A stretch of 64,000 bases of DNA from an uncultured Deferribacteraceae bacterium. GTDB taxonomy: Bacteria > Chrysiogenota > Deferribacteres > Deferribacterales > Mucispirillaceae. This document shows positions 29,010-37,158 of this stretch, piece after piece (the stretch's first letter is position 1; every line of letters starts with the position of its first letter). The stretch covers positions 25,200 through 89,199 of the forward strand of contig CAMRCY010000002.1 in NCBI GenBank assembly GCA_947041165.1, read 5' to 3'. Both the position numbers and the translations under genes were made by a program. The notes beneath the pieces were generated by a model, which saw nothing but the letters and a program-made list of their open reading frames with translations, had not been told where the DNA came from and made no database searches.

Positions 29010-30164
29010 TTATTCTGCTACCTGATTTAGCAAATATCCGTACCCCTCTGATACCATTTTAGATTTTGGAACAAATCTAAGTGAAGCACTATTAATACAG
29101 TATCGCATCCCACCACTTTCTTTAGGTCCGTCATCAAATAGATGTCCTAAATGCGAGTTACTACCACTGCTTTTAACCTCAGTTCTTTCCATTCCAAAAC
29201 TTTTATCAGTACTATCTGTTATTAAGTTTTTATCAATTGGTTTTGAAAATGATGGCCATCCTGATGATGAAGCAAATTTATCCTTCGATAAAAATAACGG
29301 CTCTCCAGTTGTCACATCAACATATATCCCTTCTGCTTTATTATCCCAATACTCATTTTTAAACGGTTGCTCTGTCTTATTTTCTTGAGTAACATCATAT
29401 TGTAATTTTGTTAATTTTGATTTTAACTCTTCATCACTCAACTTTTTATACTCCTTTGATGGAGAAGTTGAAACTTCATCACTACTTGTTTTAGAACTTA
29501 TATTGTCTTTAGATTTCTTTGCATCTTCAAACTCTGCTTTACCTATATGACAATAGCCATCAGGATTTTTATCTAAATAATCTTGATGATAATCTTCTGC
29601 TTTATAGTAATTATTAACTGTCATCACTTCAATCGCAATAGGCTTTTTATAATCCTTTGAAACTCTTTTTACAAAATTTTCTGCAATCTTTTTCTCTACA
29701 TCGCTATCATAATAAATACCTGTTCGATACTGACGTCCTACATCATTGCCTTGCTTGTTAAGTGATGTTGGATCGACAACTTTTTTATACATATCAAGTA
29801 TAAAATCTAGTGATACTTTCGTTGGATCATAAACTATCCTAACACCCTCTGAAGCATCTGATGAGCCTGATGTAACATCTTTATATGTTGGATCAGCTGT
29901 TTTAGAATTAACATATCCAACATCTGTAAACACAACACCATCTATATATTGAAAGTATTTTTCAACACCCCAAAAACATCCACCAGCCACTATTATCGTA
30001 TCATATTTGTCAGGAGAAAAATCTTCGTATTTCATATCTTTATTCACCACAGCCGTATATTCAGGCTCACTCTTTAAATCGTTTGCGTAACTACTGCTAT
30101 CTCGTTTACAACTAGCAAATAGTGATAACATTATTCCTAACATTAATACATATATTATTTTCAT
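29010..30164 (-). CDS. msrAB: Lipoprotein MsrA-MsrB peptide methionine sulfoxide reductase fusion
   Basis: The protein repairs both S- and R-methionine sulfoxide. The 384-residue product has a lipoprotein signal (MLSLFASC, Cys19), so it should be anchored outside the cytoplasm. The MsrA domain (residues ~45-215) has the catalytic [11 protein letters not shown] and [10 protein letters not shown], with a probable resolving Cys. The MsrB domain (~245-380) has [31 protein letters not shown] and the catalytic Cys in [13 protein letters not shown]. The usual resolving Cys of SGCGWPSF is Ser, as in many MsrB proteins. It lies next to a degenerate MsrB copy and the encapsulin pair, an oxidative-stress setting. 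Confidence 0.95.
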   Translation of the reverse strand: MKIIYVLMLGIMLSLFASCKRDSSSYANDLKSEPEYTAVVNKDMKYEDFSPDKYDTIIVAGGCFWGVEKYFQYIDGVVFTDVGYVNSKTADPTYKDVTSGSSDASEGVRIVYDPTKVSLDFILDMYKKVVDPTSLNKQGNDVGRQYRTGIYYDSDVEKKIAENFVKRVSKDYKKPIAIEVMTVNNYYKAEDYHQDYLDKNPDGYCHIGKAEFEDAKKSKDNISSKTSSDEVSTSPSKEYKKLSDEELKSKLTKLQYDVTQENKTEQPFKNEYWDNKAEGIYVDVTTGEPLFLSKDKFASSSGWPSFSKPIDKNLITDSTDKSFGMERTEVKSSGSNSHLGHLFDDGPKESGGMRYCINSASLRFVPKSKMVSEGYGYLLNQVAE

Positions 30165-30229
30165 AATTCTTTCTACCTAATTCCTTAATATCTACTTTAT
30201 CTTATTATGCATCATAGATTAAAAGTGCT

Positions 30230-30823
30230 TTATTTAGACACCTGATTTAATAAATATCCGTACCCTTCTGATACCATTTCTGCTTTAGGAATAAATCTTA
30301 ACGATGAACTATAAAGACAGTATCTTTTCCCACCTTTATCTTTAGGCCCATCGTAATATAAATTTCCTAAATGTGAGTTTGTAATACTGTTTTTTACATC
30401 TGTTTTATTTACGCCATCTTTATTTGACAAAATATTTATTACAAAATTTTTATCAATTGGTTTTGTAAATGATGGCCAACCAGTTCCTGAATCGAATTTA
30501 TCTTTAGATAAAAATAACGGCTCTCCTGATATCACATCTACATATATACCCTCTGCCTTATTATCCCAATACTTATTTTCAAACGGTTTCTCTAACTTAA
30601 TTTTTTCCGTAATATCACTCTGTAATTTAGTTAACTTTGATTTTGAAACTTCATCACCCATCGCCTTATATCCCTTTTTTGCAGATACAGGAACTTTATC
30701 GTTACTAACACCAGTCGTAGCCTTTAACTCACTATTTAATTCATTTGCTAAAACAGTTTGTTCAAAACCTACAACAGATAGTGACAACGATATTCCTAAC
30801 GCTAATACATATATTGTTTTCAT
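30230..30823 (-). CDS. Exported MsrB-like protein, degenerate paralogue
   Basis: The 197-residue product has a signal peptide nearly identical at the start to MsrAB (MKTIYVLALGISLSLS) but without a lipobox; cleavage near VLANE is likely. The rest is one MsrB-like domain (residues ~50-195) with [35 protein letters not shown] and RYCLYSSSLRFIP. The catalytic Cys remains, but two active-site positions differ from the family: HLGH-x-F reads HLGNLY and RYCIN reads RYCLY. It probably arose by duplicating msrAB with loss of the MsrA part. It may be weakly active, inactive or repurposed. Confidence 0.85.
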   Translation of the reverse strand: MKTIYVLALGISLSLSVVGFEQTVLANELNSELKATTGVSNDKVPVSAKKGYKAMGDEVSKSKLTKLQSDITEKIKLEKPFENKYWDNKAEGIYVDVISGEPLFLSKDKFDSGTGWPSFTKPIDKNFVINILSNKDGVNKTDVKNSITNSHLGNLYYDGPKDKGGKRYCLYSSSLRFIPKAEMVSEGYGYLLNQVSK

Positions 30824-30911
30824 AATTATTTCTACCCCTATTCTTTAACAAATACTTTTTTATCTTCTTTTATATCAACAAACGGTAACGTAAATTTTTA
30901 ATTTAAAACAA

Positions 30912-32642
30912 CTATCCGAAACACTTATTAACAAAAATCAGATCGCTATCACCACCACTATCAACCGAAATACTTAACCCGTTATTTATATCTGTTGTAG
31001 TATTATTCACTAGCTCAAACATATCTATATCTAAATTATCTTCTACACTCACCGTAGGTAAACCATCTGCTGTACTTGGAGGCATAGGATTAAAATACCT
31101 GCTACACGATGTTGCAATTTCAAATTTTTCTACAATATTATATAGATAATAAACTAGATTATTATATGTGATAAAACTTCCTATCCGTGGACTTCCTGAT
31201 ATTGTGCTTTCATATGATTGAGAGCCATATAGTGTAATATAATCTGTGCTATCAAAACTGATTATATTATTGACATTTTCTTTACACTCAGTATCATTAT
31301 CCAACCCATCACACTCTTGATGTTCATATTTATAATGAAACACAAAATATAACTCTTTCTTATTTACTCCACCAATTGACACAAAATCTAAATTATTATA
31401 TATAGGATAAGTTTTAATAATTCTCCATAAACCATTTTCATATACACTAACTTCTGAGCCTATCGGTGCAAAATTATTATCTGATGTGCTATAAATGTAA
31501 TGTATCGCACCATCAATAATATCTACGCTAAATGCTGTAACTTTTAAATCTGTAGGAGGTGTAATTGTTACATAATCAAGAGTTGTGTTATCGATAAAAT
31601 CATCAACTATAATTTTTAATAATTTACTTTCGTTATCAATGTATGATGTTATCACTGTGCCGTTATCATAAATTTTTATAATAGGTTGTGAAACATTTTC
31701 AACGCCATTAAAATAATCTACAAAACTTGCAACTTCATCAACAGTTCCATTATCTTTCTTAAACATGCTAAGGTTATCATCAATATCAACATATGCTACA
31801 AATATATCTTGAGCTTTATTTGTGGCTATTGTTGAGTAAATAGCGTTAATACCTAGACCGTTACCTTCTGTTAAAGTTCTACCTTTTACTGTTTTATTTA
31901 GTTCATAGACTTCAATTTTTTCATCATCCTTGATGTATGTCATCGTTGCATTATCACCGAGTGGTGCAACACTATGATATCCTGTTGTCTTTCGTGCAGG
32001 AGCTGGCAGAGCAGTACTATTATCAATCTCCTCATCTCTCCAACTTCCATTAACTAAAGTATAACCTTTTATGATACTTCTATTATCACTATCTGTGATA
32101 GTGGCGATTGAGTAAAGTGTTCCTGAGTTTGTTACTGTTGCCGAGAGTCCTGTGTTTTCCATATACTTATCATTAGACATAGTGTTTGCAAGCTCGACAT
32201 TAATTCCCTTAAGATTAGTCGCTCTATTTTCTTCAATAAACTCCACATCTGTTTGGTTATAATAATATTCACCATCATTATAATATAATTTCATACCTAT
32301 AGCTTGTTGATCATCATTCTCATCTAGAATTATCTCAACTCCAAAATAATTAAAATAAGTTTGAGATTCCTCATGATATCCATTTGCATAAATTGCTTTT
32401 GTATAATCAATCGAGTCTACATAATGTCCGATAATTAATTTCTTGTTTGTCACATCATAACCATATATCTGACCTGAAGGAAGCTCTACTGTTACATTTC
32501 CACCTAACACAACAAAATACCACTCATTACTTGCAGCTAATACTCTAAATGTGTCGCCTGGATCTTCTTCACCACTATAAGAACACGATGTAGTGAATGT
32601 AATAATTATCAACAACATATATATATAAAATTTCTTAAACAC
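30912..32642 (-). CDS. Lipoprotein with one family repeat and propeller-like region
   Basis: I do not recognise a described family. I place the start at GTG 32642, giving MFKKFYIYMLLIIITFTTSC, because GGAG lies 6 nt upstream and the MFK start matches the paralogues to its right; the frame is open four codons earlier. The product is 576 residues with the lipobox Cys at residue 20. Residues ~30-135 contain one divergent copy of the repeat seen in the neighbouring genes (TKAIYANG, NYFGVEIILDEN, LYYNDGEYYYNQTDVEFIEE). The remainder is beta-rich with repeated blocks such as DIFVAYVDIDDN and HYIYSTSDNN, suggesting a propeller-like fold. It is the most diverged member and the last in the array. Confidence 0.75.
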   Translation of the reverse strand: MFKKFYIYMLLIIITFTTSCSYSGEEDPGDTFRVLAASNEWYFVVLGGNVTVELPSGQIYGYDVTNKKLIIGHYVDSIDYTKAIYANGYHEESQTYFNYFGVEIILDENDDQQAIGMKLYYNDGEYYYNQTDVEFIEENRATNLKGINVELANTMSNDKYMENTGLSATVTNSGTLYSIATITDSDNRSIIKGYTLVNGSWRDEEIDNSTALPAPARKTTGYHSVAPLGDNATMTYIKDDEKIEVYELNKTVKGRTLTEGNGLGINAIYSTIATNKAQDIFVAYVDIDDNLSMFKKDNGTVDEVASFVDYFNGVENVSQPIIKIYDNGTVITSYIDNESKLLKIIVDDFIDNTTLDYVTITPPTDLKVTAFSVDIIDGAIHYIYSTSDNNFAPIGSEVSVYENGLWRIIKTYPIYNNLDFVSIGGVNKKELYFVFHYKYEHQECDGLDNDTECKENVNNIISFDSTDYITLYGSQSYESTISGSPRIGSFITYNNLVYYLYNIVEKFEIATSCSRYFNPMPPSTADGLPTVSVEDNLDIDMFELVNNTTTDINNGLSISVDSGGDSDLIFVNKCFG

Positions 32643-32687
32643 AATTATCTCCAATTTTTAAAACAATTAAATGATAGCTACCATAAT

Positions 32688-32716
32688 AATATAGTAACCA
32701 ATCGAACTTATCACAA
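32688..32716 (-). promoter_or_regulatory. Candidate sigma70-type promoter for the 30912-32642 lipoprotein gene
   Basis: On the minus strand TTGTGA (32711-32716), a 17-bp spacer and TATATT (32688-32693) lie about 45 bp upstream of the GTG start. Confidence 0.5.
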
Positions 32717-32816
32717 TAGATAAATATAGAACAAACTGAGAGTATCTAATAAATCAATCTATTAGACCAAACTGCTGACTTATTAGACAACAGTTGTTGA
32801 AATGTTTTGACTGTAA

Positions 32817-32840
32817 TTTTCATAAATTAATTTATGAAAA
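32817..32840 (-). terminator. Palindrome after the GLUG lipoprotein gene
   Basis: TTTTCATAAA-TTAA-TTTATGAAAA is a perfect 10-bp inverted repeat about 60 bp past the stop codon. It is A/T-rich and ends in T residues on either strand; a terminator is likely but weak. Confidence 0.45.
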
Positions 32841-32900
32841 GAGAACCACTTAATAATAGAACCATGATACCTATATTAAGTTCAATGAAGTCTACTTTGT

Positions 32901-34175
32901 CTACTCATCAGGTTCTGTTGCTTTTTTACAAGGCCCAATTAATCTCTCAACAATAACTTTATCATCTATATCTAATATCCATTTAAGGACAGGACATTTA
33001 TCTTGCATTACCCATATATTATTAAAATCCCACTGATTAAAATTATACGAGTTATTATATTGTTTAGAATCCATCTCAGCACCTGCATCATTTGATTTAG
33101 GCTTACCGATAGCTTTCAAATCACCATCTCCTAAATAATAGTTATCAACATAAACGCTATGAGTATTATTATCCACTTTGCCGATAATTTTCCCAACTGT
33201 TTCAACAGATGCTGATGGAGGAAATAATTTGCCGTAGCTATGTGTATTCATTAAAGCAATCTCTTCTTGCACATTGCCTATAATTCCTCCAAGACTTCCC
33301 CTGCCCATAAGTTTTGCTAAGTTTGAAGAGTTCTCAACTTCGCACCTAAAGCAAGCACCAATTATACCACCTGCAAATAATCCTCTTATTAATTGTCCAT
33401 TATTTTGAGAGAGTGAAACCGATGTGTCCATACCATAACCTGCTATGCCACCTACGCTCATGTCACCACTAATCTCTCCAAGATTAACTGAGTTAGTTAT
33501 ATCTAACCCTGTAGCGTGCCCAACAATTCCACCAACTCCATTTCCACGACCATAAACCTTGCTGAGATTTGTAGCAAACTTGATCGTTACATTATCTGCA
33601 ACACCTACAATGCCACCAACTTGATCTTCTGAACCTGTAACAGTAACATTGCTATTTCTAACATTTATTAGTTTAGCGTTTTGTGCCCATCCAACTATTC
33701 CACCTACCGATTGTTTCCCCTTAATACTGCCATTTTTTATCGTTAAATCCTTTACTGTTCCATTATCAAGAAGTCTCCTGATTAAGCCAACCTTGTCATA
33801 AACGATACTTATATATATATTAGAAATAGCTTTATTGTTGCCATCTAATGTACCTTGAAATACCGCCATACCATACATAGATTTATTATCCAGATCTATA
33901 TCATTAACAAGAATAATTGTATCCTTATCGTAAGTTATTGAATCATTATCATTTGGCCTTTTTATTATCCATGCAAAATGAGTTGCATCAGTTACATAAT
34001 ACGTTCTACTCTCTTCATCATATCTCGGTTCATTGATAGTTTTGCCATCCCATGGAAGTGATGGAAGATTGTATGGATCGTTAACTCCACCTGCATCTGA
34101 ATCATCAAAACCAAATATACCACATGATATTAATAAAAAAGATAAACTTAAAATAACAAGCCTTTTATAAAACAT
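32901..34175 (-). CDS. GLUG-repeat surface lipoprotein
   Basis: The 424-residue product has a lipoprotein signal (MFYKRLVILSLSFLLISC, Cys18) and at least five repeats of the GLUG type (VGGIVGWAQNAKLINV, VGGIVGVADNVTIKF, VGGIVGHATGLDITNS, VGGIAGYGMDTSVS, AGGIIGACFRCEVENS; residues ~165-300). GLUG repeats occur in bacterial surface proteins and adhesins and form a parallel beta structure. The N-terminal part includes YVTDATHFAWI and GTLDGNNKAISNIYI, also typical of such proteins. It is not a member of the paralogous family around it, but it lies within that array on the same strand. The ligand is unknown. Confidence 0.85.
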   Translation of the reverse strand: MFYKRLVILSLSFLLISCGIFGFDDSDAGGVNDPYNLPSLPWDGKTINEPRYDEESRTYYVTDATHFAWIIKRPNDNDSITYDKDTIILVNDIDLDNKSMYGMAVFQGTLDGNNKAISNIYISIVYDKVGLIRRLLDNGTVKDLTIKNGSIKGKQSVGGIVGWAQNAKLINVRNSNVTVTGSEDQVGGIVGVADNVTIKFATNLSKVYGRGNGVGGIVGHATGLDITNSVNLGEISGDMSVGGIAGYGMDTSVSLSQNNGQLIRGLFAGGIIGACFRCEVENSSNLAKLMGRGSLGGIIGNVQEEIALMNTHSYGKLFPPSASVETVGKIIGKVDNNTHSVYVDNYYLGDGDLKAIGKPKSNDAGAEMDSKQYNNSYNFNQWDFNNIWVMQDKCPVLKWILDIDDKVIVERLIGPCKKATEPDE

Positions 34176-34263
34176 AAGCTATACAAACCTCTTCATAACA
34201 TAAATAATAAAACAACAGATATCTTCGTACTGAAATAACCTGCTCTTTATAAAACATAAACTC

Positions 34264-34320
34264 CAAAAATATAAACTGCAAAAACATAAACTACAAAAAC
34301 ATAAACTGCAAAAACCTAAG
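34264..34320. repeat. 15-bp tandem repeat, about four copies
   Basis: Variants of CAAAAACATAAACTG follow one another with a 15-bp period, between the GLUG gene start and the end of the next lipoprotein gene. The gap 34176-34503 otherwise holds only the terminator at 34387-34418 and A/T-rich DNA that may contain the GLUG promoter. Confidence 0.7.
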
Positions 34321-34386
34321 CATTGATAATCTAAATCATTAATTAAAGATATAACCAAACTTAACTATTCAACTTAATAAGAAAAT

Positions 34387-34418
34387 AAGTAGCAAGCACA
34401 TTCAAGTACTCGCTACTT
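34387..34418 (-). terminator. Terminator after the 34504-36831 lipoprotein gene
   Basis: AAGTAGC (34387-34393) pairs with GCTACTT (34412-34418); on the minus strand the stem is followed by ATTTTC. Unlike the other members of the array, it does not have the GGATGAG-CTCATCC sequence. Confidence 0.6.
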
Positions 34419-34503
34419 ACTTATATTATTAATACACTATAGATTTTTAAACTAAACTATAAAAAACAACTTCTTTACTTATTACACTCAAACTTGTTTT
34501 TAA

Positions 34504-36831
34504 TTAAAATAAACCAGGAGTAACAGCTAATTTAAATGCTCCACCATCTTTCATATTCAATTTCATAACTTTAAGTTTGCCATCATCTGAAATATAAGAT
34601 ATATGGATATCACCTGTTGGTAAAACTTTATCTGTATCCGTTGCATAAGGATCTAAATTAACAGCTTTAACTTTATCAGAGTTATCTACTATAGTGATAC
34701 CTGGAACTACTACTGTACTGCCTATAGGTATCTCAATACTTACTGTCTTTTCACCTGCAAAAGCTGCTAAACTGCCACTCTCTGTAATTCTTAATGGTGT
34801 TAAAATTAACTTACTAGCCTTGTTATATAAAAAGTAAAGATTATCTCCCTTTGATATAAGTTTTGCATCAACAAAACCAGCACCCGTTATCGTAGGTAAT
34901 ATCTGCTTCGTCCATGCAGGCTTAACACTGTTTGAGTTATAGAGATATATATCAGTCCCACTACTTACCGTAGTAACAGCGTATAATCTTCCACCTGCAT
35001 AAGCTAGTGAAATAGTATTAGTGTCAACACTATCAACAGGAGGCAATCCAGTGCCTGTTATCTCTGTGCCCCATGCACCAGGTGTAGGTTTAACATCAAG
35101 AAAAGATGTAGACACTGAGAACTTATTACCACCCTCAGTAGTTAGACCAGCTGTAAACAATTCATTTTTATCTACAACTATTGTTTGAACAATATCTTGA
35201 TCATGCTTGATAACATACTCACCACCTGTGATTATGGTTTCTTCACCATCAACACCTTCAGTACTTCCACTACTTGCAACATAAAGCTTATCGTTAGCCG
35301 TTACTGTTACTAAGCCAGTAACCTTGTCTGCCCTTACATTACGTTTTACATCTATAAAACTACCGCTATCTATTGATCTACCGCTATCTATTGAACTCAC
35401 AGGAGATAACCCAGGTTTTAATTTTAAGGTTGTAACCTTCTTAGTAGTATTATTTATTACTGTAGCTAAAATATCTTTGCCTATAGATTGTAATGATGAA
35501 CTAATAACCTTATATCCAGCAGTTGTGCTTGAGTCCCACTTTGGATTATCAGATTTATCTATTGTATACGATAGTGTAATATTATCAGCACTTGTTTGAG
35601 AAAGAACATAAGTTACATTATCAGCTATAAGAGTTGAAATTTCTGAGTTTGGCACAATCACTTCATTACCACCAACAACTTTAGCAGTACCGCCTTCCAT
35701 ACCAACAAACCTTGTAGCTAGTACAGAATCATCTTCATCAACATATTCAACATGTTGAGTGTGATCCCAAAATTGCACAACATTCTCTTTATTTTTAAAA
35801 TATATATTTAATTTTTTATTTTCATTGGTATTTCCAGATATTTTAATACCTACATATTTATCTTCTAATTCACCTGAATTAGCATCTTTATATATCGCTT
35901 TAGTAGGATCAGTAAGATTATCTTGACGCAGATAAGTAAATAAAGCTTTCGTATCTGTACTGTTCGTGATAGTTCCATTATCATGAATATTAGCACCGCT
36001 ATCTTCTAATGCAAATTCATAACCATCTTTTCTAGCATAATCGATAAACGTCTTAGGAAAAACATCTACATTAGCATGGTCTTCATCAAATCTGACATCA
36101 GTACCTTTACTCCAAAACTTAGATTCGTTATTATGATTATTGAAATAAAATCTTAGATCCTTGTTATCTCCCTCTCCAACAATTTCTACTCCTAAATAAT
36201 TATTACCTTCAGATTTATAAATTGCTTGATCAGCTACTTTAACCCCAACCGGAATATCAGTATATTCAAATATCACTATGCTTTCATCATGATAATAAAC
36301 AAGAGTACCTTGTTTTAATAAATTGACATAAGAATCATCTTTTGTATAAATATATTTTGTTTTAGGTGCTAAATCTAAAAATTCTACCTGATTTACAGAA
36401 ACGTTATCTTTCTGTGAACGTCTCAGATTGATATCATCTGTATTAGTCCAGTAATAGCCACCACTGACTTCTTCGTCAAAAACAAATTCTAAAACTTTAT
36501 TTTTACCTGTGCCGATAATATTCACAACAAAAAATCTATTTAAAGTTTCTCCAGGTAGTTGAGCATTATAAATCGCCTTAGAGTTATCACCCTCAAACTG
36601 CTCTACATAACTATAAACCGCAAAAGCTTTATCTTTAGCCATTATAGAACCGTTATCAACTAAGTGAAGCGTTGTATTATCATATATCGGTGAACGATAA
36701 TTATCCATCGCTGCGAACTCAGTGAAGTTATCAAACGAGCTTGCCCCAGGTGCAGCTTCTTGTGTGCAGGATATTAAAAAAGTTGCCGTAACTAATCCTA
36801 GAATTTTAATTTTATCAAATCGCTTAAACAT
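34504..36831 (-). CDS. Array lipoprotein, three repeats, 775 residues
   Basis: Unknown function. The product starts MFKRFDKIKILGLVTATFLISC, a lipoprotein signal with Cys22. Three divergent copies of the family repeat follow: residues ~38-140 (SKAIYNAQ, RFFVVNIIGTGKNKVLEFVF, YYWTNTDDI), ~140-255 (DQAIYKSEGNNYLGVEIVG, LRFYFNNHN, FWSKGTDVRF) and ~255-375 (TKAIYKDA, KYVGIKISG, LNIYFKNKE, FWDHTQHVEY). The C-terminal ~400 residues are beta-rich with propeller-like blocks (LYAVTTVSSGTDIYLYN, NLYFLYNKASK) and a small SIDSGRSIDSGSFID duplication. It is more diverged than the five three-repeat genes to its right. Confidence 0.8.
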   Translation of the reverse strand: MFKRFDKIKILGLVTATFLISCTQEAAPGASSFDNFTEFAAMDNYRSPIYDNTTLHLVDNGSIMAKDKAFAVYSYVEQFEGDNSKAIYNAQLPGETLNRFFVVNIIGTGKNKVLEFVFDEEVSGGYYWTNTDDINLRRSQKDNVSVNQVEFLDLAPKTKYIYTKDDSYVNLLKQGTLVYYHDESIVIFEYTDIPVGVKVADQAIYKSEGNNYLGVEIVGEGDNKDLRFYFNNHNNESKFWSKGTDVRFDEDHANVDVFPKTFIDYARKDGYEFALEDSGANIHDNGTITNSTDTKALFTYLRQDNLTDPTKAIYKDANSGELEDKYVGIKISGNTNENKKLNIYFKNKENVVQFWDHTQHVEYVDEDDSVLATRFVGMEGGTAKVVGGNEVIVPNSEISTLIADNVTYVLSQTSADNITLSYTIDKSDNPKWDSSTTAGYKVISSSLQSIGKDILATVINNTTKKVTTLKLKPGLSPVSSIDSGRSIDSGSFIDVKRNVRADKVTGLVTVTANDKLYVASSGSTEGVDGEETIITGGEYVIKHDQDIVQTIVVDKNELFTAGLTTEGGNKFSVSTSFLDVKPTPGAWGTEITGTGLPPVDSVDTNTISLAYAGGRLYAVTTVSSGTDIYLYNSNSVKPAWTKQILPTITGAGFVDAKLISKGDNLYFLYNKASKLILTPLRITESGSLAAFAGEKTVSIEIPIGSTVVVPGITIVDNSDKVKAVNLDPYATDTDKVLPTGDIHISYISDDGKLKVMKLNMKDGGAFKLAVTPGLF

Positions 36832-36921
36832 CTCTGTATTCTCTCTCTTTTTTCTTTCTCATCAGTTTTAGACATATATCAACATCAATGTTCTATCGTT
36901 AAACCAATAGTTATATTTAAT

Positions 36922-36950
36922 AATATAAGTGAATGATACTATAATGTCAA
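36922..36950 (-). promoter_or_regulatory. Sigma70-type promoter for the 34504-36831 gene
   Basis: On the minus strand TTGACA (36945-36950), a 17-bp spacer and TATATT (36922-36927), about 90 bp upstream of the ATG. It has a consensus -35 box and an optimal spacer. Confidence 0.65.
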
Positions 36951-37063
36951 AAAAAAAATCAATTATTTGATTTTTTTTATTCTCAAAACATTATTAATTA
37001 CACTATTACTATATATTTACTCGATAATAAATAAGTTTTATGATATTCAACAGATCGTAAATT

Positions 37064-37094
37064 AAAAAGAGGATGAGCATAATACCCACCCTCT
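37064..37094 (-). terminator. Array terminator (copy a)
   Basis: On the minus strand AGAGGGTGGG pairs with CTCATCCTCT (10 bp with two G-U pairs) and is followed by TTTTT. It ends the 37159-39330 gene, about 65 bp past its stop. The sequence is related to the other terminators in the array. Confidence 0.8.
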
Positions 37095-37158
37095 CTATTA
37101 TAATTAGTAATTTATAGTTACTAAAATTTTAACTCTTTACTTTTTACTCTTTAGCAAA

